Below, in pieces: positions 4,870-13,228 of a stretch of 44,231 nucleotides of DNA. The position numbers and the translations under genes were made by a program. The stretch is from the NCBI GenBank assembly GCA_002840165.1, contig PGZN01000015.1:1-44231 (forward strand), given 5' to 3'. The stretch comes from Firmicutes bacterium HGW-Firmicutes-8. GTDB lineage: Bacteria; Bacillota; Thermincolia; Thermincolales; UBA2595. How positions within the stretch are numbered: position 1 is the first letter of the stretch; the number at the start of each line of letters is the position of its first letter. A model generated the notes under the pieces. The model had not been told where the DNA came from. It saw only the letters and a program-made list of their open reading frames with translations, and did no database searches.

Positions 4870-6978
4870 CTAACAATCTGAACACGCAAGGTTTATACCC
4901 TCTTTCATCAGCTCCACAATCTTCTTTACTTTAGAACGTTGTGTCCCCAGAAACTGCATTATTACACCGGCTTCTTGGCAATCAAAGCCATATAATGAGA
5001 AGACGGCTGCTTCCGCCTCGCATAACAAGGCTTCTAAAGGGGCTCCGGTTCCATTGAGGAATTCACAGACAAGCTGGTCCCCCAATTTAATAATATGACG
5101 AACCAATTTGCCCCCTTCCGAATCCTGACTATAGAAGGTCGGCGATATCGGCAGGTTGGCCAGGTAGCCGCTGTTAAACCTCAGGTATCCACCGGCCAAA
5201 TGGACAGGCCAATACATGACCCGATAGTAAAAATTTAATACCAGGGAATTCATTAAAACCACCAAATACCTTAGGTCAAAATCCGTGTCTCCTTCCCTGA
5301 TAAAATACACCCGGCCCAGAAGGCTGTCTGTAAAATCGAGAGCAGCTGCCAGGGTTCTGGCTATCCCAGGGACAACCAGCTTAGGTCCTTTTAACTGATT
5401 CCACCGGACTGCGTTAAACCGCCCAGTATCAATCCAAGCGTTTTGCCTTATAACATATGGTTTAATTTGACCGGCCTGGATAAACGGCTGGAAAGAATCA
5501 GTTAATCCGGTCCGGCCCGCCTCCTGACAGTCCTTTCTGACCCACTTGTTAAATCCCGGAGTGGCCAGACCGCACCCGATTTTCTCCTGGGCAATCCGCC
5601 CTTTTACGTTCTTCAGTTTTGCTATTACAGGCATAACCTTTTTATCTATTTCTGTTGTAATGATATTTAGCCCACCATCCCGAAAAAATGCCTGCTCCAC
5701 CTGTACCGGTTTGGCCGCGGCCAGTTCCTCCCAACTGTTGATCCGGTAAATGTCAGCCTTGTTTTTCGGCCCGGCCGGGGTTTTGTGCAGTATTATTATA
5801 ACCGGATAGGCAGCGGCATTTTTAAACACTTTAAGTGTCGAAACATCTGTCAGTTCGTCAATTGTACTATCGTCAAGCAGTTTTTTCCTGAGATGAAGTC
5901 CATAATCAGCAGCCAGGAACTTGTTTGATGTAATATAGCATAAGACTCCGTCTTTTCTTAAGAGGTTAATTCCCTGTTCCAGAAAAGGGACAGCCAAATC
6001 AAATTGACCGCGGGCGGTGAAATAGTTTTCCTGATAGTATTTCTTTTCCGGGGCCGGGATTAACTTATTGGAAACATACGGCGGGTTTCCTATAACCAGA
6101 TTAAAACCTCTTTCGTCAGCAGGAATTTCGGGTGCAAAACACATCGGGAATTCAGGCTCCCATAGGATTCCGCCTGTTATACCCGGGTCTGCAACAATTC
6201 GGCCCTCCCCGGCAAAAAACGTTGTCTGGCCCAGGTCGGCCAAGAGCTTCCTTGCGCCCGGGACGACCAGAGCGTTGCCAACCTTAACCTGTCTCTGCAG
6301 ACGAAGTTTAACCTCAAGCGGGTTCACTACTCCTTCGCTGTTCGACAATACCGCCACCGTCAACAGGAAAATGCTCAGTTCCACTGCCTGCTTATCGATA
6401 TCTGTGCCGAAAACTGCTCCCACTGCCTCATTTTCCGGCAGGCCGTATTCAACAAGTTTCTTCCAGACCTCAATTAGAAAAGAGGCCCCGCCACAGGCCG
6501 GGTCCAGGATCTTAAAACCTTTGAGGTCTTCATTCTGCGGAAATGAGCCAAAAATATGTCTAAAAGCATTTTCCGCCATATATCTAACAATGTAGGCCGG
6601 TGTATAGTAGGAACCCTGTTTTTTCCCGTGGGATGGGTTTTTATTAGATATCCAGGCCTCATACAGTCGGCCGGGGATATGCAGCAGTTCGTCTGCGGCT
6701 GTTCCGGCCAGGGTTCTGCTGATTTGTCCGGCCAACAGGTCATATTCCTCCCAACTGCCGCTTATACATGCAAAAAAGGATTGGAAGGCATCAATCAAAG
6801 TGGAATTGCGCTGCACTATTTCTGAAATATGCCCGGTTGTTCCCTCTGCCAGCCTGTTTCGGTATATTTCCGGGTGGATGACAATGTCAGCGGTAATTAG
6901 AGATACCAACCGAACTGACTCCGGGGAATTCGTATTTAGAATTTTGATTAGTTTTTGGTTTATAGTTTGATTCTTCAT
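4870..6978 (-). CDS. Solitary N6-adenine DNA methyltransferase (Eco57I/TaqI-like)
   Basis: A 702-residue gamma-class adenine methyltransferase. Motif X is QGSYYTPAYIVRYM near residue 121, motif I is LDPACGGASF near 158, an acidic GTDID follows at 191, and the catalytic motif IV NPPY is at 298-301. The C-terminal half (about 470-640, with KPYVIRQNAWIDTG and LPISPTFY) resembles the TaqI-like specificity domain. The N-terminal 110 residues are helical and show no PD-(D/E)XK nuclease signature, so this is not an obvious type IIG fusion. No endonuclease gene lies beside it. It could be an orphan methylase for epigenetic marking or a leftover of a restriction system. The start ATG at 6978 has GAGG upstream. 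Confidence 0.82.
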   Translation of the reverse strand: MKNQTINQKLIKILNTNSPESVRLVSLITADIVIHPEIYRNRLAEGTTGHISEIVQRNSTLIDAFQSFFACISGSWEEYDLLAGQISRTLAGTAADELLHIPGRLYEAWISNKNPSHGKKQGSYYTPAYIVRYMAENAFRHIFGSFPQNEDLKGFKILDPACGGASFLIEVWKKLVEYGLPENEAVGAVFGTDIDKQAVELSIFLLTVAVLSNSEGVVNPLEVKLRLQRQVKVGNALVVPGARKLLADLGQTTFFAGEGRIVADPGITGGILWEPEFPMCFAPEIPADERGFNLVIGNPPYVSNKLIPAPEKKYYQENYFTARGQFDLAVPFLEQGINLLRKDGVLCYITSNKFLAADYGLHLRKKLLDDSTIDELTDVSTLKVFKNAAAYPVIIILHKTPAGPKNKADIYRINSWEELAAAKPVQVEQAFFRDGGLNIITTEIDKKVMPVIAKLKNVKGRIAQEKIGCGLATPGFNKWVRKDCQEAGRTGLTDSFQPFIQAGQIKPYVIRQNAWIDTGRFNAVRWNQLKGPKLVVPGIARTLAAALDFTDSLLGRVYFIREGDTDFDLRYLVVLMNSLVLNFYYRVMYWPVHLAGGYLRFNSGYLANLPISPTFYSQDSEGGKLVRHIIKLGDQLVCEFLNGTGAPLEALLCEAEAAVFSLYGFDCQEAGVIMQFLGTQRSKVKKIVELMKEGINLACSDC

Positions 6979-6990
6979 TTGACCTCACAT

Positions 6991-7017
6991 AAAAAGGCCG
7001 GCCCTGCTGGGACAGCC
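6991..7017 (-). terminator. Imperfect terminator downstream of the SEDS gene
   Basis: On the minus strand GGCTGTCCC pairs with GGGCCGGCC around AGCA with one mismatch and one wobble, followed by five T. It lies just after the SEDS stop codon and before the methyltransferase start. Confidence 0.6.
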
Positions 7018-7024
7018 CATGTTT

Positions 7025-8173
7025 TTATGTTCCGAAAATACCGCTTTTTCTTGGAGAACCGGTATTGCCTACGGATAGTATTTCCTCACTGCTGATATAT
7101 CGGGATATATTTAAAAGTACTCCAATGGCAGACATTTTGAAAATCAGTGAAGAGCCACCGTAGCTTATAAATGGCAGGGTTATACCGGTTACCGGCATCG
7201 AACCGGTGACGACGGCAATATTAATCATGGCTTCCACTAAAATCATCGTCGTTATTCCACAGGCCATGAGACTTCCAAAAGTGTCTCTGGAGTTTTTGGC
7301 AATACGGTATCCCCGGGCAGCAAAAAATATCAACAGCACAATGATAAACCCGGCCCCCAGAAAACCGAGCTCTTCGGCCAGGATGCTGAAAATAAAGTCT
7401 GTATGCTGTTCAGGTATATAGCGAAACTTCTGCATGGAATGCCCTAACCCAACGCCGAGAAGCCCTCCTGAACCGATAGCATAAAGTGATTGGTTAATCT
7501 GCCAGCCGCTTCCCCCGGGATCCTTGGCCGGGTCCCAAAATGCAAGTATTCTGACCATCCGGTAGGGGGCAACATATACAGCCAGTATAGCCATGCCAGT
7601 ACCGACCCCGGCCATAGCGGACAGATGCAGGTAGCGGGCCCCGCCGACAAACAGCATGACAAATGAGGTAATCGCAATTACCGTCGCTGTACCGAGGTCA
7701 GGTTCCAGGACAACCAGCCCGCATACGACCGCGACAACAATTAGGATAGGAAACAGGCCGTCCCGGAAAGACTCCATGCGGGCCTTCTTCGAACTCATCA
7801 TTTGTGACATAATGAGAATCACACATAACTTGACAAACTCCGAGGGCTGAAACTGGTTATCTCCGATTGGGATCCAACTATGAGCGCCGTTTTTTGCTTT
7901 AAAGCCAAAAACCGCCAACAACAGCACTACGGTTAAGACTGCGGCCGGGATTACGAACTTCCGCCACTTGCGATAGTTGTAATTTGCTGTGAAAAACATC
8001 GCCACCAGCCCAAAACCGAGCCATATCAACTGTTTCCGAAAAAAAATATAGGTGTCATGGTCTTTCCCCAATACTGTCGTCGGGGAACTAGCGCTGAGGA
8101 CCATGATAATCCCCACACACATCATTAAGAGTACCGGAATCAGGACATACCAATCAATCTTTCGCTTTCGCAC
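7025..8173 (-). CDS. SEDS peptidoglycan polymerase, FtsW/SpoVE-like
   Basis: A 382-residue membrane protein with about ten transmembrane helices. SEDS enzymes polymerise lipid II into glycan strands with a class B PBP. Signature blocks are present: FQPSEFVKL near residue 108, PDLGTA near 159, YIPEQHTDFIFSILAEELGF near 265 (containing the catalytic-region Asp) and LPFISYGGSSL near 345. It is not in a division/cell-wall cluster; the neighbour is a TPR protein. That favours SpoVE (spore cortex) or a second FtsW over the housekeeping copy, but the sequence alone does not decide. The start is GTG at 8173 with GGGGATA upstream. The C-terminal tail of about 20 residues is polar. Confidence 0.88.
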   Translation of the reverse strand: MRKRKIDWYVLIPVLLMMCVGIIMVLSASSPTTVLGKDHDTYIFFRKQLIWLGFGLVAMFFTANYNYRKWRKFVIPAAVLTVVLLLAVFGFKAKNGAHSWIPIGDNQFQPSEFVKLCVILIMSQMMSSKKARMESFRDGLFPILIVVAVVCGLVVLEPDLGTATVIAITSFVMLFVGGARYLHLSAMAGVGTGMAILAVYVAPYRMVRILAFWDPAKDPGGSGWQINQSLYAIGSGGLLGVGLGHSMQKFRYIPEQHTDFIFSILAEELGFLGAGFIIVLLIFFAARGYRIAKNSRDTFGSLMACGITTMILVEAMINIAVVTGSMPVTGITLPFISYGGSSLIFKMSAIGVLLNISRYISSEEILSVGNTGSPRKSGIFGT

Positions 8174-8274
8174 CGCTGTATCCCCTTTGTGTTGAAATCC
8201 TTCCGGGTTACTCTATTAAAATTCCACAACATGGTTCCAAAATCCTGTTGCTCCGGCAAAACCTGAGGAAAGTT

Positions 8275-8883
8275 TTATTTCGGTTTGATCAGGGCAGCGG
8301 CCTCAACCGCTTCCCTGCCGTGGGTGACTGTTTCTAACATACTGCGGGCAAGCACAGGTTCGTTTAACTGTAAATATGTTTTACCCAACCATAATCTGGC
8401 CTCTTCGTTAGTTGGTTCTACTTTAACTGCTGTGTCGAAACTTTGCCGGGCTTTGATGTAATACTGCAGTTCATAGTAAGCCCTTCCTAAAACCATCCTG
8501 GTAGGGACATGTTTGGGTGACTCGGCGGCCACTGTTTCCAGCCTGGCCAGCCCTTCTTCATATCTCCGGTTCTGCAGGTCTATCAGGCCTAAACAATATA
8601 GAGCAGAAATATTACAATCTTTTTTATACTCCTTTTCCATCAACCTTCCGGCGAGTTCATACCTGCCCAGGTTATAGTATATCCACCCCTGTTTCACGGC
8701 ATCTTCTTCCCTAGGGTTCTGGAGGATAAGCTGCCGTTCAATAATGTATGTATTGATTGAATCTCCTATGGCCTGGACTGTTGGAATATCTAACTGAAAC
8801 ATAATTCCAAGTAAGACGAAAAAAACCCCGGTCAAGAAAATCATCTTAACCAGGCTGGTTCTGTTTGCAGGTACGGGATTCAT
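8275..8883 (-). CDS. Membrane-anchored TPR protein
   Basis: A 202-residue protein with a short basic N-terminus, one transmembrane segment (about 10-32, FLTGVFFVLLGIMF) and about four tetratricopeptide repeats. Examples are GWIYYNLGRYELAGRL, YCLGLIDLQNRRYEEGLARL and AYYELQYYIKARQSFDTAVK. TPR scaffolds hold protein complexes, here probably on the membrane surface. It precedes the SEDS gene by 101 bp on the same strand with no clear terminator between, so the two may form an operon and the TPR protein may help a cell-wall complex. The ATG at 8883 has GGAGG 8 bases upstream and was preferred over a start nine codons earlier. Confidence 0.78.
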   Translation of the reverse strand: MNPVPANRTSLVKMIFLTGVFFVLLGIMFQLDIPTVQAIGDSINTYIIERQLILQNPREEDAVKQGWIYYNLGRYELAGRLMEKEYKKDCNISALYCLGLIDLQNRRYEEGLARLETVAAESPKHVPTRMVLGRAYYELQYYIKARQSFDTAVKVEPTNEEARLWLGKTYLQLNEPVLARSMLETVTHGREAVEAAALIKPK

Positions 8884-8990
8884 ATGTAAACCTCCTCCGG
8901 TTTCAGTCACTTATATTTTACACCGGAGGACATCAGAATTATGTTGAAACAAGGTTCTAATCAGTCGTCAAATTACCCTAAAAAGAGCCC

Positions 8991-9629
8991 CTAATTTGAG
9001 GCCTTGCCGCTTTGCTGCAGGAGGTTCCCAAGGTGGTAGATAATCAATCCGGAAACCAGGGCGTAATCCTCTGTTGGCAGGTAGTGGCTGGCTGAGGCAT
9101 CAAAAAGGATATTACCTGAAGCCGGAAATTCGTCATCTCCGCTCCAAATCACGTAGGTAATTGGGACCCTCGGAAATGGGAAAATTGTCACACTTGTATC
9201 CCCCAGGTCCTGCTCCTTGGCGCCAATAGTTTTAGCCAGTTTCACAAACTCTTCCTGCTTCCCGCCGAAAAGGCTGAGCATCGGCTTAACAGTCCGCCTT
9301 GTAAAAGGTTCAATATAGATAGCGCCATCAGGCAGTTCCTTGAAGGAAATCCATTTCCCCTGTAAAGGCGCCCCATTGGCATTAATAAGATAATGGAGAA
9401 TTAATATTTTGACTGTCAGAGATACTTCTTCTTCTTTATCGGTAAATTTAACTGACCCATCAGGAAAAGAAATACTATAATTCTCCCCAAGATATCTTAG
9501 GGTAAACAGTTTTTTCTGCTCGTTATAAACCGCGCCGGCATTCCGGGCAACCTCCCCGGGTTCCTTACGGGCCAGCTTTTCTACGGCAAACTTGTAGGTA
9601 ACATCAAGATTCATGTAAGATTTAGTCAA
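8991..9629 (-). CDS. DUF3786 domain protein (paralogue)
   Basis: A 212-residue protein of the same family as 205-816. Shared landmarks are the FTLRYLGENYSI strand pair, KILILHYL, GKWISFKELPDG, and WSGDDEFPASGNILFDASAS near residue 165. The last motif is the best conserved and may form the functional core. DUF3786 has no assigned biochemistry. The TTG at 9629 (MTKSYMN) has a GGGGGG site 6 bases upstream; an ATG five codons later is possible. It is followed by a gap of about 100 bp before the TPR gene. Two copies 8 kb apart suggest duplication with divergence rather than a recent copy. Confidence 0.75.
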   Translation of the reverse strand: MTKSYMNLDVTYKFAVEKLARKEPGEVARNAGAVYNEQKKLFTLRYLGENYSISFPDGSVKFTDKEEEVSLTVKILILHYLINANGAPLQGKWISFKELPDGAIYIEPFTRRTVKPMLSLFGGKQEEFVKLAKTIGAKEQDLGDTSVTIFPFPRVPITYVIWSGDDEFPASGNILFDASASHYLPTEDYALVSGLIIYHLGNLLQQSGKASN

Positions 9630-9678
9630 AGATAGTCCCCCCAATTGGCTTCTAATAACGTAACTATTTCTGCTAGTC

Positions 9679-10815
9679 TTATCTAAATCCTGCTTTTTCG
9701 GCCAACCGGGTTTCCTTTGCAGTTTCCAGATAGTCTACCAGTTCAACTGCCGCGCGGGGTTTCCCAATCACGGAAGCCATCTCCCTGATTTGTTTGAGCC
9801 TCGTTTCATTAGTGACAAGGTATTTGATTTGGGGAATCAGATGTCTGATACTTCTGACCTTGACAGCCACCCCATTGTTTAATAAAAACTCGCTGTTCCG
9901 GTCCTCCTGTCCGGGCAGGGGGTCTACAATAATCATCGGCAGGCCCTCCGCTAAGACCTCCGCAGTTGTAAGTCCACCCGGTTTAGTGACAATAAAATCA
10001 GAGGCTGCCATTACTTCTGAGATGTTATCAATAAAGCCAAAGACCTTAACTTTGTTCTTCATTGAAGTGAGCTGAAGTTTTGTCCGCAGCCGGTCGTTTT
10101 TTCCGGTGACTGTAACGATCTGAAGATCCATATCCGCATTTCCCAGTGTTTTAATGATGTTTTCAATTTCCCCCAGGCCAAGCCCGCCACCCATAGCCAA
10201 AACAGTCGTTTTGTCATCAAGGCCCAGGTTATGTCTGGCTTCAGCTTTATTGAGCCGCTCTATAAACTGCCTGCGGAGCGGTATTCCTGTGGGCATTATT
10301 TTCTCTTCCGGGACCCCGTACTCCATAATCTCGTATTTTAGTTCGGCACACGGCAGGACATACTTATCAACATGTTCATGAATCCAGAACGGGTGAACTG
10401 TATAATCGGTGAGAATGACGACAAGCGGTACCTTAAGCTTACCTTTAGCTTTCATGGCCGAGAGGATTCCGGTCGGAAAAGCATGGGTGCAGACTACTAC
10501 CTGAGGGTCCAGCTCGTTAATCAGGTTTTCCGTTTTGGTAGACCCTATTTTGGAAATAATACTGCTCAAGTCTACGAATTTGTCCCCCTGTTCGGCCTGC
10601 TTATACAGGTATCCCCATATTTTAGGGTTAAACTTGAGGCTTTCCATGTAGCTGCCTACGATGACCCGGTTTAAAACAGGGTTAATATACCTGAATGTGT
10701 CCACAATTTTTGTTTGACAGTGTTCGTAACGATGAATTATTTCCTGGGCTACGGCTTGAGCCGCCAGGTCGTGCCCAGCCCCAATCGATACCGAAAAAAA
10801 CAAAACACTCTTCAT
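9679..10815 (-). CDS. GT28 glycosyltransferase, MGDG synthase/diglucosyl-diacylglycerol synthase-like
   Basis: A 378-residue GT-B enzyme. The N-terminal domain begins LFFSVSIGAGHDLAAQAVA, the SxGxGH signature of MGDG_synth (PF06925-type) enzymes such as UgtP. The C-terminal GT28 domain has VLAMGGGLGLGEI near residue 210, the nucleotide loop FIDNISEVMAASDFIVTKPG near 265, and EVLAEGLPMI. Relatives move glucose or galactose from UDP-sugar to diacylglycerol at the cytoplasmic face of the membrane. MurG-like or spore-specific acceptors cannot be excluded. The ATG at 10815 has AAGGGGA upstream. The DUF3786 gene follows after 50 bp on the same strand, so the two may be co-transcribed. Confidence 0.85.
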   Translation of the reverse strand: MKSVLFFSVSIGAGHDLAAQAVAQEIIHRYEHCQTKIVDTFRYINPVLNRVIVGSYMESLKFNPKIWGYLYKQAEQGDKFVDLSSIISKIGSTKTENLINELDPQVVVCTHAFPTGILSAMKAKGKLKVPLVVILTDYTVHPFWIHEHVDKYVLPCAELKYEIMEYGVPEEKIMPTGIPLRRQFIERLNKAEARHNLGLDDKTTVLAMGGGLGLGEIENIIKTLGNADMDLQIVTVTGKNDRLRTKLQLTSMKNKVKVFGFIDNISEVMAASDFIVTKPGGLTTAEVLAEGLPMIIVDPLPGQEDRNSEFLLNNGVAVKVRSIRHLIPQIKYLVTNETRLKQIREMASVIGKPRAAVELVDYLETAKETRLAEKAGFR

Positions 10816-10913
10816 AATATCCCCTTATACAAATCAGTTTTTAACTTTATTCACTTACATTGATGTAACTTCTAGCAATTATTTTATGTTGTCCAAGTTA
10901 CTTCGCGGCTCTT

Positions 10914-11050
10914 TGAAACCGCGGAGTTCGCGGAGATAACGGAGCACGCGGAGACACACAAAAAACTTAATAAGTGAATTTTTTATCTCCGCGCTCTCCG
11001 CGGTTGATTTTTTAAATTTGATTGCAGCTTTGCTGCGCTAGGATCTCTGT
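10914..11050. repeat. CCGCGGAG-family intergenic repeat, copy 2
   Basis: The left arm (AAACCGCGGAGTTCGCGGAG from about 10915) faces the right arm (CTCCGCGCTCTCCGCGGTT near 10986-11004), with an AT-rich middle. It is followed by TTTGATTGCAGCTTTGCTGC, the reverse complement of the module in copies 1 and 3. The module order is therefore inverted relative to the flanks. It occupies the gap upstream of the glycosyltransferase. Besides this repeat and the 7-bp tandem array, nothing gene-like was seen in 10816-11212. Confidence 0.78.
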
Positions 11051-11090
11051 GTCTTCTTTTTACAACCTAATACCTCCACCCGATACCTTT

Positions 11091-11117
11091 CAACTGTCAA
11101 CTGTCAACTGTCAACTG
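11091..11117. repeat. 7-bp tandem repeat (CAACTGT unit)
   Basis: Nearly four contiguous copies of a 7-base unit, CAACTGT, just after repeat copy 2. It is one of at least seven such loci in the window. Confidence 0.9.
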
Positions 11118-11212
11118 CTCCTTGTTATAATATACCACAATTTTCTCTGAGTCAAAAGATTGTCCGTGTAAATAATATTAAGTGAAAAAAAACATCTTTC
11201 ACAGGTGGGATA

Positions 11213-11572
11213 ATGAAACACACAAGCCTTCTTATTCTTTTATCCATAGGTGTTATTACAGGTTTGGTCAACGGACTGCTGGGAATTGGCGGGGGAACTA
11301 TCCTGATCCCCGCTATGGTATTTCTGCTGGGGATTTCCCAGCACCAGGCCCACGGCACATCCCTGGCGGTAATTCTTCCGACAACAGTGGCAAGCTGTAT
11401 CGTTTACGGGTTAAACCATGACTTGAATTTCACTGTGGCCCTGGAAGTGGCTTCCGGTGGTATTATCGGTGGGTACTTTGGGGCCAAACTGATGAATAAA
11501 ATTCCGGCCGTCCGGCTGCGCCAGTTTTTTGGGCTGTTTATGTTTCTGGCCGGCCTGAGGATGATGATTTAG
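11213..11572 (+). CDS. TauE/SafE half-permease, first cistron
   Basis: A 119-residue membrane protein with about four transmembrane helices, half the usual TauE/SafE length (about 250). NGLLGIGGGTILIPAMVF near residue 20 and SQHQAHGTSLAVILPT near 43 are the conserved TauE/SafE repeat motifs. FFGLFMFLAGLRMM closes the half. The family exports or moves sulfite, sulfoacetate and other small organosulfur anions; the substrate here is unknown. Its stop overlaps the start of a second homologous half (TAGTG), so the two are translationally coupled and probably form one transporter. AGGTGGG lies upstream of the ATG. Confidence 0.85.
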   Translation: MKHTSLLILLSIGVITGLVNGLLGIGGGTILIPAMVFLLGISQHQAHGTSLAVILPTTVASCIVYGLNHDLNFTVALEVASGGIIGGYFGAKLMNKIPAVRLRQFFGLFMFLAGLRMMI

Positions 11573-11931
11573 TGTTAGTAGCAGTCTTAGGTTTTCTGGC
11601 CGGTATACTCAGCGGCCTGGCGGTAGGAGGAGGAACCCTGCTCGTCCCGGCCCTCGTCTTTCTGACCGAAATCAACCAGCATACAGCCCAGGGTGTGTCA
11701 CTGCTCTCTTTTATTCCCACTTCGATTGTTGCTGTTGTCACCCACCACAGGCAGGGCAATGTCAGGCCGAAGCTGGCCGCTTATCTGGCGGTTGGCGCAG
11801 TGCTGGGGGCTGTCGCCGGGGCTCTGATTGCTGTAAGAATTCCGGCTCCTTACCTGAGAAAAATCTTCGGCCTCTTTCTGATGGCAATGGGCATATACGA
11901 ATTTTGTTGTAAAAGCAAAAACATCAAATAA
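11572..11931 (+). CDS. TauE/SafE half-permease, second cistron
   Basis: A 119-residue paralogue of the preceding half. SGLAVGGGTLLVPALVF, NQHTAQGVSLLSFIPTS and IFGLFLMAMGIYEF align with the same three blocks of the first half. The GTG start overlaps the TAG stop of the first cistron. Two equal-length halves, each with its own conserved glycine motif, look like a stable two-gene form of the normally fused internal repeat rather than a random frameshift. A single base could not simply restore a clean join, because the second half starts exactly where the family's second repeat begins. A terminator follows at 12039. Confidence 0.85.
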   Translation: MLVAVLGFLAGILSGLAVGGGTLLVPALVFLTEINQHTAQGVSLLSFIPTSIVAVVTHHRQGNVRPKLAAYLAVGAVLGAVAGALIAVRIPAPYLRKIFGLFLMAMGIYEFCCKSKNIK

Positions 11932-12038
11932 AAAAATGATTTGGAGGTAGAGAATATGCATCCATACAGATAACCTCTATCTGCAGGCCGCAGCAGAAGC
12001 CGACAACGCGGGCGAACAGGTGGACAGTATAAAACCAA

Positions 12039-12066
12039 AAGGTTCGCGTAACGCGAACCTTCTTTT
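12039..12066 (+). terminator. Terminator of the TauE/SafE pair
   Basis: AAGGTTCGCG and CGCGAACCTT form a perfect 10-bp stem around TAA, followed by CTTTT. The stretch before it (11940-12038) has a GGAGG and a five-codon ORF. It also has a short open stretch with coding-like sequence (YLQAAAEADNAGEQVDSIK) but no start codon, perhaps a decayed small gene. Confidence 0.85.
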
Positions 12067-12067
12067 C

Positions 12068-12112
12068 ACTCTCCACTCTTCACTCTCCACTCTCCACTCT
12101 CCACTCTCCACT
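12068..12112. repeat. 7-bp tandem repeat (CACTCTC unit)
   Basis: About six contiguous copies of CACTCTC with one variant (CACTCTT), between the TauE terminator and the stop codon of the PrcB/Gmad2 lipoprotein. Confidence 0.9.
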
Positions 12113-12115
12113 ATT

Positions 12116-12934
12116 TTAATAGAACTTCACAGGCAGTAGCAGTTCCTCAATCATTTCACCATTGGCCATATTTTCATAGGATAAGATAATGAACCCCTGC
12201 GGATTTGTCGGTTTATCAAACGGCAGATTTACTTCAAAGTTACCCCAGGCCGGGGCCCCCTGGTCAGCCATCAGGATTTTCTCCGCCAGTTGGTAATGCC
12301 CGTCTTCAATGGTAATGCGAAAATTGGCTTCAAAAACCCTGGCTTTACCCTTAACAACTACCGGGCTGGTTATTTTTTGACCCTCTACCGGTGTAAAGAT
12401 GACGAAGTTTTTGCTGACCCCCAGTTTCTTCCCTTCCGGAATTTCGATCACCTTAACCGGTGTTTCGTTCCCGGGGCCAGTTACATTGACCACCTCAACC
12501 GGTTTGCCGTCACTGATAATGCTGGCAACTTCGTGAGGGTAAACACCTTTACCGGAATAATCTTCCTCTTTGGGCTGCTTAAAAGAAACCTGAATTACCC
12601 ACTTATCAGCCTTTTGATCTATCTTATTTATTGTTACGCCGTAACCCGGACTAAATTTCTCACCCATGCTGACAAGCACTGCCCGATAGTCCCCAATCTT
12701 TTGCAGGAAAACCCCGTCATATCTTTGATACCTGTAAACCCAGTCCTTGATACCGGAAACAGGAGTCTCAAGACCAATATAGTAATCCTTTTGGTCAGCT
12801 TTGGGCTGCTCTTTTTTGAGCTCACTTTGCTGTGCCTTTGGTTTGACCGGTTCCTGTTTCTTTCCGCCGCCGAAGAAACTACAGCCCGGTAACAACAGCG
12901 CCATGATGACGAAAAACACGAGGTATTTTTTCAT
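12116..12934 (-). CDS. Lipoprotein with PrcB-like and Gmad2 domains
   Basis: A 272-residue lipoprotein: MKKYLVFFVIMALLLPGCSF gives a lipobox with Cys18. A charged linker follows, then a PrcB_C-like domain (about 70-150, GDYRAVLVSMGEKFSPGYGV and VQVSFKQP-type strands). The C-terminal Gmad2 domain (about 180-272) has FVIFTPVEGQKITSPVVVKG, FEANFRITIEDG and GNFEVNLPFDKP. Gmad2 is an immunoglobulin-like fold common in spore-former extracytoplasmic proteins and is found with germination GerM domains. It probably sits on the outer face of the membrane and binds protein or glycan. The ATG at 12934 has GGAGG 8 bases upstream. No partner gene is adjacent. Confidence 0.8.
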   Translation of the reverse strand: MKKYLVFFVIMALLLPGCSFFGGGKKQEPVKPKAQQSELKKEQPKADQKDYYIGLETPVSGIKDWVYRYQRYDGVFLQKIGDYRAVLVSMGEKFSPGYGVTINKIDQKADKWVIQVSFKQPKEEDYSGKGVYPHEVASIISDGKPVEVVNVTGPGNETPVKVIEIPEGKKLGVSKNFVIFTPVEGQKITSPVVVKGKARVFEANFRITIEDGHYQLAEKILMADQGAPAWGNFEVNLPFDKPTNPQGFIILSYENMANGEMIEELLLPVKFY

Positions 12935-13017
12935 TTCTTCTACCTCCAATTTATTTTACCTATATTATACTATACTATATTATATTATATTATTTAATTT
13001 GACTTGAGAAATCATTC

Positions 13018-13209
13018 TTAGAGTTCCGTAACTATTTTAATATTTTCCCGGTCAATTTTTTTCGAATCAAAGTCTATTAACTGTCTGACCTTAGTTATAC
13101 TCAGGAGCAGCCCTGCTGCCTCTTTAGCCGCTTCGATAAATCCGTTGTTGATAAGTTCCGGCCTGGATGTGAGAGGGCAGTTGTAATACCCTGCCCCATC
13201 AATTGTCAA
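13018..13209 (-). pseudogene. C-terminal fragment of an unrecognised protein
   Basis: An open stretch of 63 codons ending in TAA at 13018. It reads GYYNCPLTSRPELINNGFIE, then AAKEAAGLLLSITKVRQLID. It looks like the helical C-terminus of a larger enzyme, but I cannot name it. Its only possible start is inside the TTGACAA-type tandem repeat array at 13198-13227, with no ribosome site. The upstream part was probably lost and replaced by the repeat. It lies between the GGDEF-EAL gene and the Gmad2 lipoprotein. Confidence 0.45.
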
Positions 13210-13227
13210 TTGTCAATTGTCAATTGG
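13198..13227. repeat. 7-bp tandem repeat (AATTGTC unit)
   Basis: About four contiguous AATTGTC units immediately downstream of the GGDEF-EAL stop codon. Each CAATTG is palindromic. Confidence 0.9.
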
Positions 13228-13228
13228 T

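Noticed and set aside
4641-4889. Minus-strand ORF of 82 codons
   Set aside because: It is antisense to the DUF1858 gene, runs into the methyltransferase end, and has no ribosome site or domain.
5546-6825. Several plus-strand ORFs inside the methyltransferase gene
   Set aside because: They are antisense to a well-supported gene, overlap each other and have no domains.
11940-12038. Small gene after the TauE pair
   Set aside because: The GGAGG leads to a five-codon ORF only; the longer coding-like stretch has no start codon. At most it is a remnant.
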